In this document: positions 41,319 to 49,670 of the stretch, in pieces | How positions within the stretch are numbered: position 1 is the stretch's first letter | How the letters are laid out: every line of letters starts with the position of its first letter | Assembly (NCBI GenBank): GCA_043736155.1 | Contig: JAYTDA010000313.1 | Span: forward strand, 1-64,000 | Length of the DNA stretch: 64,000 bases | From: JANNRR01 sp043736155 | GTDB taxonomy: Bacteria > Pseudomonadota > Alphaproteobacteria > Rhodobacterales > Rhodobacteraceae | Reading direction: 5' to 3' | Notes under the pieces: model-generated | Told to the model about the DNA's origin: nothing | The model's input: the letters and a program-made list of their open reading frames with translations, nothing else | The model's database searches: none | Made by a program: the position numbers and the translations under genes

Positions 41319-41462
41319 ACGGCTGATTTTGGATGTTCGCGCGACTGTCGGACAGGCGCAGCGCTTGCACACTTTCGCTACGGATCGATCTTGAATGCAC
41401 AGAAGGACCCGCAGGTGTTTCCAAATCGGCACATCTGCCGGTTGGGAAGCAGGTTGGGACGC

Positions 41463-41482
41463 TTTTCCGCTAAGCCGGAAAA
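41463..41482 (-). terminator. Stem-loop downstream of tRNA-Glu
   Basis: TTTTCCG-CTAAGC-CGGAAAA, a perfect 7-bp stem 26 bp beyond the 3' end of the minus-strand tRNA. The stem is A/T-flanked, which fits a transcription stop or processing hairpin for the tRNA transcript. Confidence 0.5.
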
Positions 41483-41508
41483 CTTATCAATATCTTATGT
41501 GGAATGAA

Positions 41509-41583
41509 TGGCAGCCCGTAGGGGAGTCGAACCCCTCTTACCAGGTTGAAAACCTGGTGTCCTAACCGATAGACGAACGGGCC
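41509..41583 (-). tRNA. tRNA-Glu, anticodon TTC
   Basis: 75 nt including the encoded 3' CCA. Acceptor stem GGCCCGT/ACGGGCT (first pair G:T), anticodon arm CCAGG-TTTTCAA-CCTGG with anticodon TTC, and T-arm GGGGTTCGACTCCCC are all in place. A possible promoter on the minus strand is TTGCAC, 17 bp, TAAGAA (about 41602-41632). The palindrome block lies on its 3' side. Confidence 0.97.
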
Positions 41584-41737
41584 ACGTTCGGTGTGGGCGG
41601 TTCTTAGGCAATAGGGGGGGGGCGTGCAAGGGCTTTTTTCGGCTTTGGCTGCACAAAGGCGGGGGCGCTGGTGGAGGCTGTCGGGGGCGGGCGGCGGGAC
41701 GATTGACGGGGCGACTGAAGGGGGCGACTGAGGGGGG

Positions 41738-43477
41738 TCAGCCCTGCGCCGGGGCGGCATCGGTCAGGCGCAACTGCGGTTTGGAGCGGCCGTTATAGTG
41801 GTTGACCTCCAGCTTTCCGGCCAGATGCCAGCGGCCGGTGCCCGACATCAGCGCTTCACCCAATGGCCCGTCAAAGGCACCAAAACACACGGCTTCCAGC
41901 CCGGCCCCGTCGCCAAAGGTCAGGCGCAGGTGGGTTTCGCCGATCCGCCGTGCGCCACGCAATGCCTGGGCGGGAAAGGCAAAGCCGGGGGCGGGGGCTG
42001 CGGCACCAAACGGGCCTGCGGCCTCGATCTGGTCAATCAGCGCCGTGGTGGCGGCGGCGGGCATCATCACCCCTTGCAGATGCAGATCAGCGGCCCCGAT
42101 CGCTGCCGCGCCCTGGCGTTCCAACAGCGCCTCCAGCCGCGCCATTGCCGGTTCCAGTTGGGTGCGCGTCAGGCTCAGCCCCGCCGCCATCTTGTGGCCA
42201 CCGCCCTTTTCAATCAGCCCTTCGGCGGCCAGCCGGGCAATCGATGCGCCCAGATCGACGCCACTGACCGAGCGGGCAGAGCCTTTGCCGGCATCGCCGT
42301 CAAACCCGATCACCACGGCGGGGCGATTCATCGCCTCTTTCAGCCGGGCGGCGACGATGCCGACGACACCGGGATGCCAGCCATCCTGGGCGGCCCAGAC
42401 CAGAGCGCCCCCGGTAAAGCGCGCGACGGCCTGCGCCTCGGCGGCCAGCCGTACCGCCGCCTCGATCCCGCGCCGTTCCGTGTTCAAAAGGTCCAGCCGT
42501 TCGGCCAGCGCCGCCGCCTCGTGCGGGTCATCGGTGGCCAGAAGCCGTGCCCCCAAATCGGCCTGGCCGATGCGACCCCCGGCATTGACCCGGGGGCCCA
42601 GCAGAAACCCCAGATGATAGGCGGTGGGGGCACGGTCGATCCGCGCCACATCGGCCAGCGCCGCCAGCCCCACCCGTTCGCGCCGCGCCATCACCTTTAA
42701 CCCCTGCCGCACCAGGGCGCGGTTGACCCCGGTCAGCGGAGCGACATCCGCCACCGTCGCCAGCGCCACCAGATCGAGCAGCGCCATCAGGTCCGGCCCG
42801 GTGGTGCCTTTGGCGCGCAACTGGCGGTTCACCTCGACCAACAGCAAAAACACCACCCCGGCGGCGCAGAGGTGCCCCAGATCGCCGGTCTCGTCCTGCC
42901 GGTTCGGGTTGACCACGGCAAAGGCGGGCGGCAGGGTTTCACTACCCAGGTGGTGGTCCAGCACCAGCACATCGGTGCCTGCCGCCGCCGCAATCGGGCC
43001 ATGCGACAGGGTGCCGCAATCGACACAGACGATCAGGTCATGGCCCTTTGCCAGCGCCTGCATCGCCGCGTCGTTCGGGCCATAACCTTCGTCGATCCGG
43101 TCGGGGATATACAGCGTCGCCCGGTGCCCCACGCTGCGCAGCCAGGTCAGCAGCAGTGCCGCCGACGCCCCGCCATCGACATCATAATCGGCAAAGACCG
43201 CGATGCGCTGGCGCCCAGCCACCGCCGCCACAAACCGCGCCGCCGCCTTTTCCATGTCGTGCAGGGTCAGCGGGTCCGGCAACAGATCGCGCAGCGACGG
43301 CGCCAGAAAGGCCTGTGCCGCTTCGGGTGCGACACCACGCGACGCCAGCACCCGGGCCAGCGGCATCTCCAGCCCGCTGATCTGGGCAATCGCCTCCGCC
43401 GCCCGGTCCTGATCCGGCGAAGGGCCGATCCAGCGGCGACCGGTCAGCGATTGTTCGACGTTGAGGAATGCGGTCAT
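41738..43477 (-). CDS. recJ: Single-stranded-DNA-specific exonuclease RecJ
   Basis: 579 residues, the standard RecJ length. The DHH-phosphoesterase motifs are present: ADYDVDGGASA (motif I, about 96-106), VCVDCGTLSHGP (motif II), LVLDHHLGSE (motif III) and VNPNRQDE (motif IV), followed by the DHHA1 domain with GKGSARSVSGVDLG and GGGHKMAAGLSL. It degrades 5' ends of ssDNA in RecF recombination and mismatch repair. The C-terminal OB-like domain is present. Confidence 0.96.
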   Translation of the reverse strand: MTAFLNVEQSLTGRRWIGPSPDQDRAAEAIAQISGLEMPLARVLASRGVAPEAAQAFLAPSLRDLLPDPLTLHDMEKAAARFVAAVAGRQRIAVFADYDVDGGASAALLLTWLRSVGHRATLYIPDRIDEGYGPNDAAMQALAKGHDLIVCVDCGTLSHGPIAAAAGTDVLVLDHHLGSETLPPAFAVVNPNRQDETGDLGHLCAAGVVFLLLVEVNRQLRAKGTTGPDLMALLDLVALATVADVAPLTGVNRALVRQGLKVMARRERVGLAALADVARIDRAPTAYHLGFLLGPRVNAGGRIGQADLGARLLATDDPHEAAALAERLDLLNTERRGIEAAVRLAAEAQAVARFTGGALVWAAQDGWHPGVVGIVAARLKEAMNRPAVVIGFDGDAGKGSARSVSGVDLGASIARLAAEGLIEKGGGHKMAAGLSLTRTQLEPAMARLEALLERQGAAAIGAADLHLQGVMMPAAATTALIDQIEAAGPFGAAAPAPGFAFPAQALRGARRIGETHLRLTFGDGAGLEAVCFGAFDGPLGEALMSGTGRWHLAGKLEVNHYNGRSKPQLRLTDAAPAQG

Positions 43478-43840
43478 GGGGTCATCTGATCGAATTGGAA
43501 GAGCCGTGCAAGGGGCGTCAGATCAGGACGACGGTCGGCGGAACCAATGCTTGCTACCAGCCCTCTCTCCACCTGCCGTGACAGAGGGCGCTGCCTGGCC
43601 GCGGGTGGGCACTCGGTTGCCGGGGTTGAATGCTTGATGGTGTCGCACCCCCGGACGATATTCCATGCGGAGGCATCGCGGAGTGCCCGCCCAGGGGGCG
43701 GTCGGGCACTGCCCGGTGCGCTAAAGCGCTGGATTCCGGGCAAAATAGGACCCTGAACAGGTGGGTCCGGCGCATCACTTACCGCAATAGTCATTTGGCA
43801 TAGCTGAACTGCCTGACAGGCAACAGGTAAAGCCGCCGCC
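43478..43840. other. Intergenic, no gene seen
   Basis: 363 bp between recJ and the VOC gene. Short frames exist on both strands but lack family features. The only structure noted is a G/C-rich inverted repeat around 43681-43711 (GTGCCCGCC..GGTCGGGCAC). Confidence 0.5.
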
Positions 43841-44731
43841 TTACCCCACTTGTATCCCTATCTGGTTGCCCTGCGGATCGGCGCAGGCAACCGTGGTGCT
43901 GGTGGCTTGATGGGCAACCCCGGCAGCGGCAAGTCGCTGTGTCAGTGCCGCAATCGTTTCGGCATCGGGCACCAGCACCCTGTAGCGGATGACGCCCGGT
44001 GCTGTGGGAGCCGCATGGGCCAAACCCTCGCCACCCCAGGTGTTGAAGGCGACCATATGGTGGCGCAGCGCGGTGCCGACATCGCAAAACCGCCATGCCG
44101 CCGAATTCATCCCCGGTCGAAAGCCGATCACATCGCGGTAAAAGGCAAACACCGCCTCGCGTCGGTCGGTGCGGAAATGGATATGGCCGTTGATGCAGGC
44201 GTCGGCCAGATGGGCCACTGGTGGAGTGTCTGGCGGCAGTTCCGCCAGCAGCCCCGCCAGATCCAGCGGCTCCAACATCGAGTGCGGTCGGCCATCCAGG
44301 GTTTGCGCCCGGGGCTCGCCATCCTGCATCACGACCGTGCCGCGCCCCGGGGTATCCAGCGCAATCTCGATGCCATTGCCATCGGGGTCGGAGATATACA
44401 GGGCTTCGGAAAACAGATGGTCCTGCCCGGAGTGGCGCAGGCCTGCAGCGCCTATCCGCGCCAGAGCCTGGGCCAGGTCGACCCGCGTCGGCACATGCAC
44501 CGCCAGATGGAACAGACCCACCACCGGGCCGGGTGCCGGTGCCGTGGCACCGCTGTGCAGCACCACCAGCGCCCGACCACCGCAGCCCAGTGTCACGCTT
44601 TCCGCGTCCCGCCCAATCTCCGCCAAGCCCAATGCATCGCGCCACACCGTCAGCGCCGCTGGCAGGTCGCACACCCGCAGGTCAACCGCGCCAAGGTGGG
44701 TGGTATCCGGCAGCATTGCAGAACTTTCCAT
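43841..44731 (-). CDS. VOC-superfamily glyoxalase/dioxygenase-like protein
   Basis: 296 residues from ATG 44731 (GGGAG five bases upstream; two GTG codons just before it are alternatives). Two VOC modules resemble extradiol dioxygenase or CatE: GAVDLRVCDLPAALTVWRDALGL at the start, an SEALYISDPDGNGIEIALD segment near residue 115 and HIHFRTDRREAVFAFYRDVIGF at about 185. The first-module His is replaced in part, but later His and Glu residues suit metal binding. It starts 9 bp after glpX, so the two probably form one operon; the link to gluconeogenesis is unexplained. Confidence 0.85.
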   Translation of the reverse strand: MESSAMLPDTTHLGAVDLRVCDLPAALTVWRDALGLAEIGRDAESVTLGCGGRALVVLHSGATAPAPGPVVGLFHLAVHVPTRVDLAQALARIGAAGLRHSGQDHLFSEALYISDPDGNGIEIALDTPGRGTVVMQDGEPRAQTLDGRPHSMLEPLDLAGLLAELPPDTPPVAHLADACINGHIHFRTDRREAVFAFYRDVIGFRPGMNSAAWRFCDVGTALRHHMVAFNTWGGEGLAHAAPTAPGVIRYRVLVPDAETIAALTQRLAAAGVAHQATSTTVACADPQGNQIGIQVG

Positions 44732-44740
44732 CACCACTCC

Positions 44741-45706
44741 CTACTTCACCGGGCTGCGGTACGACATCCGCCGCACCGATCCGGTTTTTGACCGCATCAG
44801 AATGGTTTCGGTGGTGAAATAGCCCGGTTCGCGCTTGATCCCGGCCAGAATCGAGCCATCGGTGACCCCGGTGGCGGCAAAGATCACATCCGCCGTCACC
44901 ATGTCGTCAAGGGTATAGATCCGGTCCAGATTGTCGATGCCGGCGCGACGGGCGCGGGTTGCCTCATCCTCGGTGCGAAAGATCAGGCGGCCATAGATCT
45001 GGCCCCCCATGCATTTCAGCGCCGCCGCCGCCAGCACGCCTTCGGGGGCACCACCGGAGCCCATGTAGATGTCGATGCCGGTCTTGGCCGCCTCGGCACA
45101 ATGGATCACCCCCGCCACGTCGCCATCGGTGATCAGCCGGATCGCGGCACCGGTGGCGCGCAGTTCGGCAATCATCGCCTCGTGCCTCGGGCGTTCCAGC
45201 ACACAGACCGTCAGATCCGCCGGTTTGCAGCCCTTGGCGCGGGCCAGTGCGTCGATCCTTTGGGTCGGCGACATCGCAAGCGTCACGGTATCCACCGGGT
45301 AACCGGGGCCGATCGCCAGCTTTTCCATATAGACATCGGGGGCATGCAGCATCGAGCCGCGCGGCCCCATCGCAATCACCGCCAGCGCATTGGGCATATC
45401 CTTGGCGGTCAGGGTGGTGCCTTCCAGCGGGTCCAGCGCGATATCGACCGCCGGGCCTTTGCCGGTACCGACTTTCTCGCCGATATACAGCATCGGCGCT
45501 TCGTCGCGTTCGCCTTCGCCGATCACCACGACGCCGTCGATATCGAGCAGGTTCAGCTGCTGGCGCATCGCATCGACCGCCGCCTGATCCGCCGCCTTTT
45601 CATCGCCGCGCCCGATCAGCCGCGCCGAGGCCAGCGCCGCCGCCTCTGACACCCGCGCAAGGCCCAGTGAAAGCAGGCGGTCCTGAAATTCCAGTTTGTC
45701 CGACAT
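44741..45706 (-). CDS. glpX: Class II fructose-1,6-bisphosphatase
   Basis: 321 residues from ATG 45706; the frame is open seven codons further. Typical GlpX segments: ASARLIGRGDEKAADQAAV, a VVIGEGERDEAPMLYIGE metal site, DIALDPLEGTTLTAKDMPNA and KCMGGQIYGRL. It hydrolyses fructose-1,6-bisphosphate in gluconeogenesis and, in Rhodobacterales, often the Calvin cycle. The upstream neighbour hom is on the same strand but 257 bp away. Confidence 0.96.
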   Translation of the reverse strand: MSDKLEFQDRLLSLGLARVSEAAALASARLIGRGDEKAADQAAVDAMRQQLNLLDIDGVVVIGEGERDEAPMLYIGEKVGTGKGPAVDIALDPLEGTTLTAKDMPNALAVIAMGPRGSMLHAPDVYMEKLAIGPGYPVDTVTLAMSPTQRIDALARAKGCKPADLTVCVLERPRHEAMIAELRATGAAIRLITDGDVAGVIHCAEAAKTGIDIYMGSGGAPEGVLAAAALKCMGGQIYGRLIFRTEDEATRARRAGIDNLDRIYTLDDMVTADVIFAATGVTDGSILAGIKREPGYFTTETILMRSKTGSVRRMSYRSPVK

Positions 45707-45811
45707 CGGCCCAATCCCTGATTGCACGGCCCTTGCCGCTTGCTAGCTCTGTCTAACCGTTGGGCAAGGCCGGACACAAGCACCCGGTTGCAGCAACCTG
45801 GCTGTGATCGG

Positions 45812-45862
45812 GAAAGGCCGGGGCTCTGCCTCGGACCCCGGGATACTTGTGAACAGAAAATG
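45812..45862. repeat. Intergenic GGACCCCGG-type repeat
   Basis: GGCCGGGGCTCTGCCTCGGACCCCGGG followed by ATACTTGTGAACAGAAAA-like DNA. It resembles the GGGGCTCTGCCCCGGACCCCGGGATATTTGG repeats I know from Rhodobacteraceae intergenic regions. It lies between hom and glpX, 105 bp upstream of the latter. Confidence 0.5.
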
Positions 45863-45963
45863 GCGAAACCGGGAGGCCGAGCCAGGGGCATTGCACCGCA
45901 TGCGGCGGCGCGCACTGGCCGATTCATTCCGGCTGGCGCGAAAGTGTCGGCATGGCAGCCGGA

Positions 45964-47250
45964 TCAGACGCTTTCAATCCTTATTGCCACCGGATCGCCG
46001 ACCACGACACCGGTGGCGGCAAAGCCTGCAATGGCATGGTTGACCGCATCGCGCGTCGTCTTGTGGGTGACGATCAGCACCGGGGCGCTGGTGTCGGCAT
46101 GGCGATATTGCCGCATCCGGTCAATCGAAACCCCGGCGTCGCCCAGCACGGTTGCCACCTTGGCCAATGCCCCCGGTTTGTCCAGCAGCGACATCCGCAG
46201 GTAAAACGGCGCCGGGGCGGCGGCACGGGCGGCGGGCAGGTTGGCCAGTTCGGTGGCGGGGATGCCAAAGGCCGGCAGGCGGAAACCGCGCGCCACGTCG
46301 ATCACATCGGCCAGCACCGCCGATGCGGTCGGGCCGGACCCGGCACCCGGGCCGCGCAGCACGATCTGGCCGACGCTGTCGCCTTCCAGCACCACCATGT
46401 TGGTGCCACCGGCCAGTTGGCCGAGCGGGCTGTCAGACGGTACAAGGCACGGCGTCATCCGTTGTTCCAGCCCGCGCCCGGTCACTTGCGCCACCCCCAG
46501 GAGTTTGATGCGGTACCCCATGTCGGCGGCCAGGCGGATATCGTCGATGCTGACGCGCTGGATCCCCTCCAGCTCGACGGCGGCGAAATTGACCTGGGCG
46601 CCAAAGGCGATGGCGGCCAGCAGCGCCAGTTTGTGCCCGGCATCTATGCCGCCGACATCAAGGCTGGGGTCCGCCTCCAGATAGCCCAAGCCCCGCGCCT
46701 CTTCAAACACCGCCTCATAGGACAGACCGGCGTTTTCCATCCGGGTCAGGATATAGTTGCAGCTGCCGTTCATCACCCCGATGACGCGGGTGATCCGGTT
46801 GCCCGCCAGCCCTTCGGTCAGCGCCTTGATGACCGGGATGCCACCCGCCACCGCCGCCTCGAACCGCAGGGCGACATCTGCCGCCTCTGCCGCTTCGGCA
46901 ATCGCCTGGCCATGCAGCGCCAGCAGCGCCTTGTTGGCAGAGACCAGATGTTTGCCGGCGGCGATTGCCGCCAGGCTGGCATCGCGGGCCGGCCCTTCGG
47001 CGCCGCCCATCACTTCGATGAACAGATCGACATCGGCGCGGCGGGCCAGTGCCACCGGGTCCGGTTCCCAGGCATAGGCCGACAGATCAACGCCACGATC
47101 CTTGCCGGCATCGCGCGCCGACACGGCGGTGATCACCACGGGGCGCCCGGCGCGGGCGGCGATCAGGGCGGCATGGTCCTGCACAATGCGCACAACGCCG
47201 GTGCCAACAGTGCCCAGACCGGCAAGACCAAGACGCAGGGGATCGGGCAT
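45964..47250 (-). CDS. hom: Homoserine dehydrogenase
   Basis: 428 residues from ATG 47250, with GGAG eight bases upstream. NAD(P)-binding domain: LRLGLAGLGTVGTGVVRIV. Catalytic region: the SANKALLALHG segment near residue 105, PVIKALTEGLAGNRITRVIGVMNGSCNYILTRM, and EADPSLDVGGIDAGHKLALLA with conserved Asp/Lys. A C-terminal ACT domain (about 350-428) suggests allosteric control, probably by threonine. It reduces aspartate semialdehyde to homoserine for threonine and methionine synthesis. Confidence 0.97.
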   Translation of the reverse strand: MPDPLRLGLAGLGTVGTGVVRIVQDHAALIAARAGRPVVITAVSARDAGKDRGVDLSAYAWEPDPVALARRADVDLFIEVMGGAEGPARDASLAAIAAGKHLVSANKALLALHGQAIAEAAEAADVALRFEAAVAGGIPVIKALTEGLAGNRITRVIGVMNGSCNYILTRMENAGLSYEAVFEEARGLGYLEADPSLDVGGIDAGHKLALLAAIAFGAQVNFAAVELEGIQRVSIDDIRLAADMGYRIKLLGVAQVTGRGLEQRMTPCLVPSDSPLGQLAGGTNMVVLEGDSVGQIVLRGPGAGSGPTASAVLADVIDVARGFRLPAFGIPATELANLPAARAAAPAPFYLRMSLLDKPGALAKVATVLGDAGVSIDRMRQYRHADTSAPVLIVTHKTTRDAVNHAIAGFAATGVVVGDPVAIRIESV

Positions 47251-47368
47251 GGGAGACTCCGTGATACAGGCGGTGACGCCGGGGCGGGCCGGGCCGGGCA
47301 AAAGGGGGTGGTTCAGGTGCCGGGTCTGTAACGCCTAACGGCGGGGCATGCAACAAAGGGCAGAGCCG

Positions 47369-47599
47369 TCAGGGCAGGGTCCGGAGCGCATCGGCGCGGG
47401 CCTGCAGCGCGGCGGCGCGGGCCGCTAGTGCGACCCCGGGGGAGGGGCCGGTGACAGCCACCTGTGCCAGCAGATCATCCAGCGGCAGAATCGCCGGATA
47501 GGCAGGGGCAGGGGGTGTGTCGCGCGACGCAAGGTCGGGAAACTGGACGCAGCCGGATAACGGGGCTGCGATCAGGGCGCACAGCCACAGGTGTTTCAT
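47369..47599 (-). CDS. Small predicted lipoprotein
   Basis: 76 residues. The lipobox LSGC places Cys17 as the lipidated residue after a hydrophobic signal (LWLCALIAAPLSGC). The rest is Pro/Ala-rich with an amphipathic end (ALAARAAALQARADALRTLP). Probably anchored in the outer membrane. No function is recognised; it lies between hom and the TetR regulator. Confidence 0.75.
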   Translation of the reverse strand: MKHLWLCALIAAPLSGCVQFPDLASRDTPPAPAYPAILPLDDLLAQVAVTGPSPGVALAARAAALQARADALRTLP

Positions 47600-47849
47600 C
47601 GGTGACCCTTGCCCCAGGGAGAATGGCGCAACGACAGCGCCCGATGCCCGCCATTGCCCCGAATTTTCTGCGAAAATTCAAGACTGCCGGTGCATGGCTG
47701 GCGGTGAGTTTTCGCAGAAAACCCGTGTTTTGGGTTGGTGCTGGCTGGTGCGGCGGGTGTCATCCTGATCCTGATCCTGCTCTTGCCTGTGCCTTGTTCC
47801 GGGTTTGACTTATCGTAAAATGGCGGGTTGGGAAAGACAGCCTCTTGAA

Positions 47850-47865
47850 CTGAACGTTCGTTCAG
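47850..47865. promoter_or_regulatory. TetR-type operator upstream of its regulator
   Basis: CTGAACG-TT-CGTTCAG, a 16-bp palindrome 13 bp before the TetR gene start. It matches the TGAACGxxCGTTCA pattern of many TetR operators. Binding here would repress the adjacent gene, so autoregulation is likely. Confidence 0.7.
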
Positions 47866-47878
47866 ATAAAACGATGCC

Positions 47879-48466
47879 ATGGCACGCACAGCAGGGTCCC
47901 ATTCCGAAGTTACCGGCCCCCGCGTCCGCGACGCGGCGCTGCGGCTTTATGCCGAACAGGGCTATGCCGCGATCTCGATGCGGCAACTGGCGGCAGAGGT
48001 CGGGGTTCAGGCCGGGGCGCTGTATCTTTATGCGTCCGACAAGCAATCACTGCTGTTCGGCCTGATGCAGGCGCACCTGGCGGCGCAACAGGCGGCGTGG
48101 GACGGGGTGGCAAAGCCCGCAGGGGCGGTGGCGCAGCTGGAAGCCTTTGCCCGGTTTCACATCGGCTATCAGATCGACCATGCGTTGGCGGTGCAGCTGT
48201 GCCAGTTGGAGCGGCGCAGTCTGGAACCGGACAATCTGGCGGCGTTCGATGCTCTGCTGCGCCGCTATGAAGCGGAACTGCAGGCGATCTTGCGCCAGGG
48301 CCACGGTGAAAAGCTGTTCACCTTTGCCGATCCGCAGGTGGCATCGCAGGCCTTGATGGCGATGTTGTCAGGCGTCGGGCAGTATTACCGGCCCGATGGC
48401 AAGCTGGGCCGCGACCGGTTTGAACGGATCATCTGGAACATGGCGCGCAAGGCGGTCGGGGCCTGA
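47879..48466 (+). CDS. TetR/AcrR-family transcriptional regulator
   Basis: 195 residues. The N-terminal helix-turn-helix is VRDAALRLYAEQGYAAISMRQLAAEVGVQAGALYLYASDKQSLL (residues about 16-60), the classical TetR pattern. The C-terminal half is the ligand/dimer domain with QLCQLERRSLEPDN. An operator-like palindrome lies just upstream. The inducer and target genes are unknown; the adjacent genes give no clear candidate. Confidence 0.93.
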   Translation: MARTAGSHSEVTGPRVRDAALRLYAEQGYAAISMRQLAAEVGVQAGALYLYASDKQSLLFGLMQAHLAAQQAAWDGVAKPAGAVAQLEAFARFHIGYQIDHALAVQLCQLERRSLEPDNLAAFDALLRRYEAELQAILRQGHGEKLFTFADPQVASQALMAMLSGVGQYYRPDGKLGRDRFERIIWNMARKAVGA

Positions 48467-48502
48467 ATAGGGGCCTGAATTGGGGCCTGAGCCAACCCCG
48501 GT

Positions 48503-49114
48503 TCAGACGAACGGCACCTGTGCTACAAAGCGCGGGCGGGTGGCGATGAATTCCTTGAAAGTGCGGGCCTGCAACCCGCCAACGTCAAACGCGGGGGTAT
48601 AGTCGAGCCAGGTTTCCAGCACGATCAGGGTATCGCCTGCCGGAATCGTTGGCAGACGGCTGGCATAGTCATTGACATTGGCATTGGTCAGCAACGGCAT
48701 CGCATTGGTGCCATAGGACCATTGCACCCGGTAGACATTGGCTAACGGGTCCCAAAACACCGATGAAGCCCGCACCGAGGTGTTGGTGTCGATATTCACC
48801 AGATAGTCGAACACCGTGTTCAATCCATTCACATAGCCCGCGTCGATGGCGTTGGTCTGGCGCGAAATCATGTCGGCAATCGTATAGGCGGCGCGCAGGT
48901 TGGTGTTCTGGATCTTGAACGCGTCGAAATAGACGAACATCGCCACATAGGCCCACAACAGCAGCGGCAGGATCAGAACCGCCTCCACCGTGGTAGACCC
49001 GGTCTGGTCCTTCGCAAAGCGGGCCATTCCAAGGCGAGAAAGGCGGCCAAGACTGGACAGGCGGCGGCGCATCGGGCGGTTGAACTTGCATGTCATGACA
49101 TCAATCCGGTTCAT
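48503..49114 (-). CDS. TadE-like pilus assembly protein
   Basis: 203 residues from ATG 49114, which overlaps the preceding gene by 14 bp; ATG 49096 is an alternative. After a basic leader the TadE motif GSTTVEAVLILPLLLWAYVAMFVYFDAF provides one transmembrane helix (about 39-62) with the conserved Glu. The rest is a periplasmic/extracellular domain. TadE pseudopilins are processed by a prepilin peptidase and belong to the Flp/Tad pilus. Together with the next two genes it forms a TadE-TadE-TadG set; no tad secretion genes are adjacent. Confidence 0.85.
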   Translation of the reverse strand: MNRIDVMTCKFNRPMRRRLSSLGRLSRLGMARFAKDQTGSTTVEAVLILPLLLWAYVAMFVYFDAFKIQNTNLRAAYTIADMISRQTNAIDAGYVNGLNTVFDYLVNIDTNTSVRASSVFWDPLANVYRVQWSYGTNAMPLLTNANVNDYASRLPTIPAGDTLIVLETWLDYTPAFDVGGLQARTFKEFIATRPRFVAQVPFV

Positions 49115-49670
49115 TCACAAAGGCCGAGGTTGCCGCCAGCTGATAGCCGCCGGACGGGTCAAGCGGCAGGTTCAGACCCATGCCGGTCAAGGGGAAGATC
49201 GGGTCAAACACCGCGCAGGCCCGCACCAGCATCATTTCGTTTTCAACGCCCACGTTGAATTCGACCACCGGCTGGATCACTTCGTCGCGATTGACGCAAG
49301 TGATGTTCGGATCCAGCGGTGTCCAGGTCGCGGTGCTGACCGGGCGCAGTTCCATCATCAGCGCATCCATGCAATCGGGGATCACCGTGGCCCAGTCGCA
49401 GATTTCCTGCTTCAGCATGACGGCGGTTGGCGGGTTCAACGGATCATCCCACAGCCCCAGCCGCAGATTGCGGATCGACAGGTCCATCGCCCGTTCCAGC
49501 ATCACCTGCCGTGTCATCAACAGGCCGGATTCAAAGGCCGACATGAACACCGTCAGGAACAGCGGAAAGAACAGCACGAATTCGATGGTGGCAGTGCCGT
49601 CTTCCTGTCCCGCCATGCGGCGGGCCGCAAGGCGCAGCCGACCGGCGATGGCTTTGGACAATTTGATCAT
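49101..49670 (-). CDS. Second TadE-like protein
   Basis: 189 residues from ATG 49670. The TadE pattern is DGTATIEFVLFFPLFLTVFMSAFESGLLMTRQ, with the conserved Glu in the first turn, then a helix that remains as membrane anchor. The following domain has paired cysteines (EICDW, IPDC, ITCV, RACAVF) that could form disulfides outside the membrane. Overlaps TadG by 4 bp (ATGA) and the other TadE gene by 14 bp. Likely a minor pilin. Confidence 0.88.
   Translation of the reverse strand: MIKLSKAIAGRLRLAARRMAGQEDGTATIEFVLFFPLFLTVFMSAFESGLLMTRQVMLERAMDLSIRNLRLGLWDDPLNPPTAVMLKQEICDWATVIPDCMDALMMELRPVSTATWTPLDPNITCVNRDEVIQPVVEFNVGVENEMMLVRACAVFDPIFPLTGMGLNLPLDPSGGYQLAATSAFVNEPD

Larger units (their letters stand above)
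40762..41508. other. Palindrome-rich region without a convincing gene
   Basis: 746 bp between xdhC and tRNA-Glu. Possible short frames on both strands look random and mirror one another across the palindromes. It contains three inverted repeats annotated separately (41198-41241, 41274-41318, 41463-41482). The 40900-41170 part is GC-rich and has CTGATCCGG/GACCTGATCC-like fragments that resemble the GTCCCGG repeat family. It may be a remnant of a mobile element beside the tRNA, but no integrase or transposase is present. Confidence 0.5.

Noticed and set aside
41119..41394. 91-aa plus-strand frame in the palindrome block.
   Set aside because: It spans the inverted repeats and reads through both arms, with no homologous pattern or RBS.
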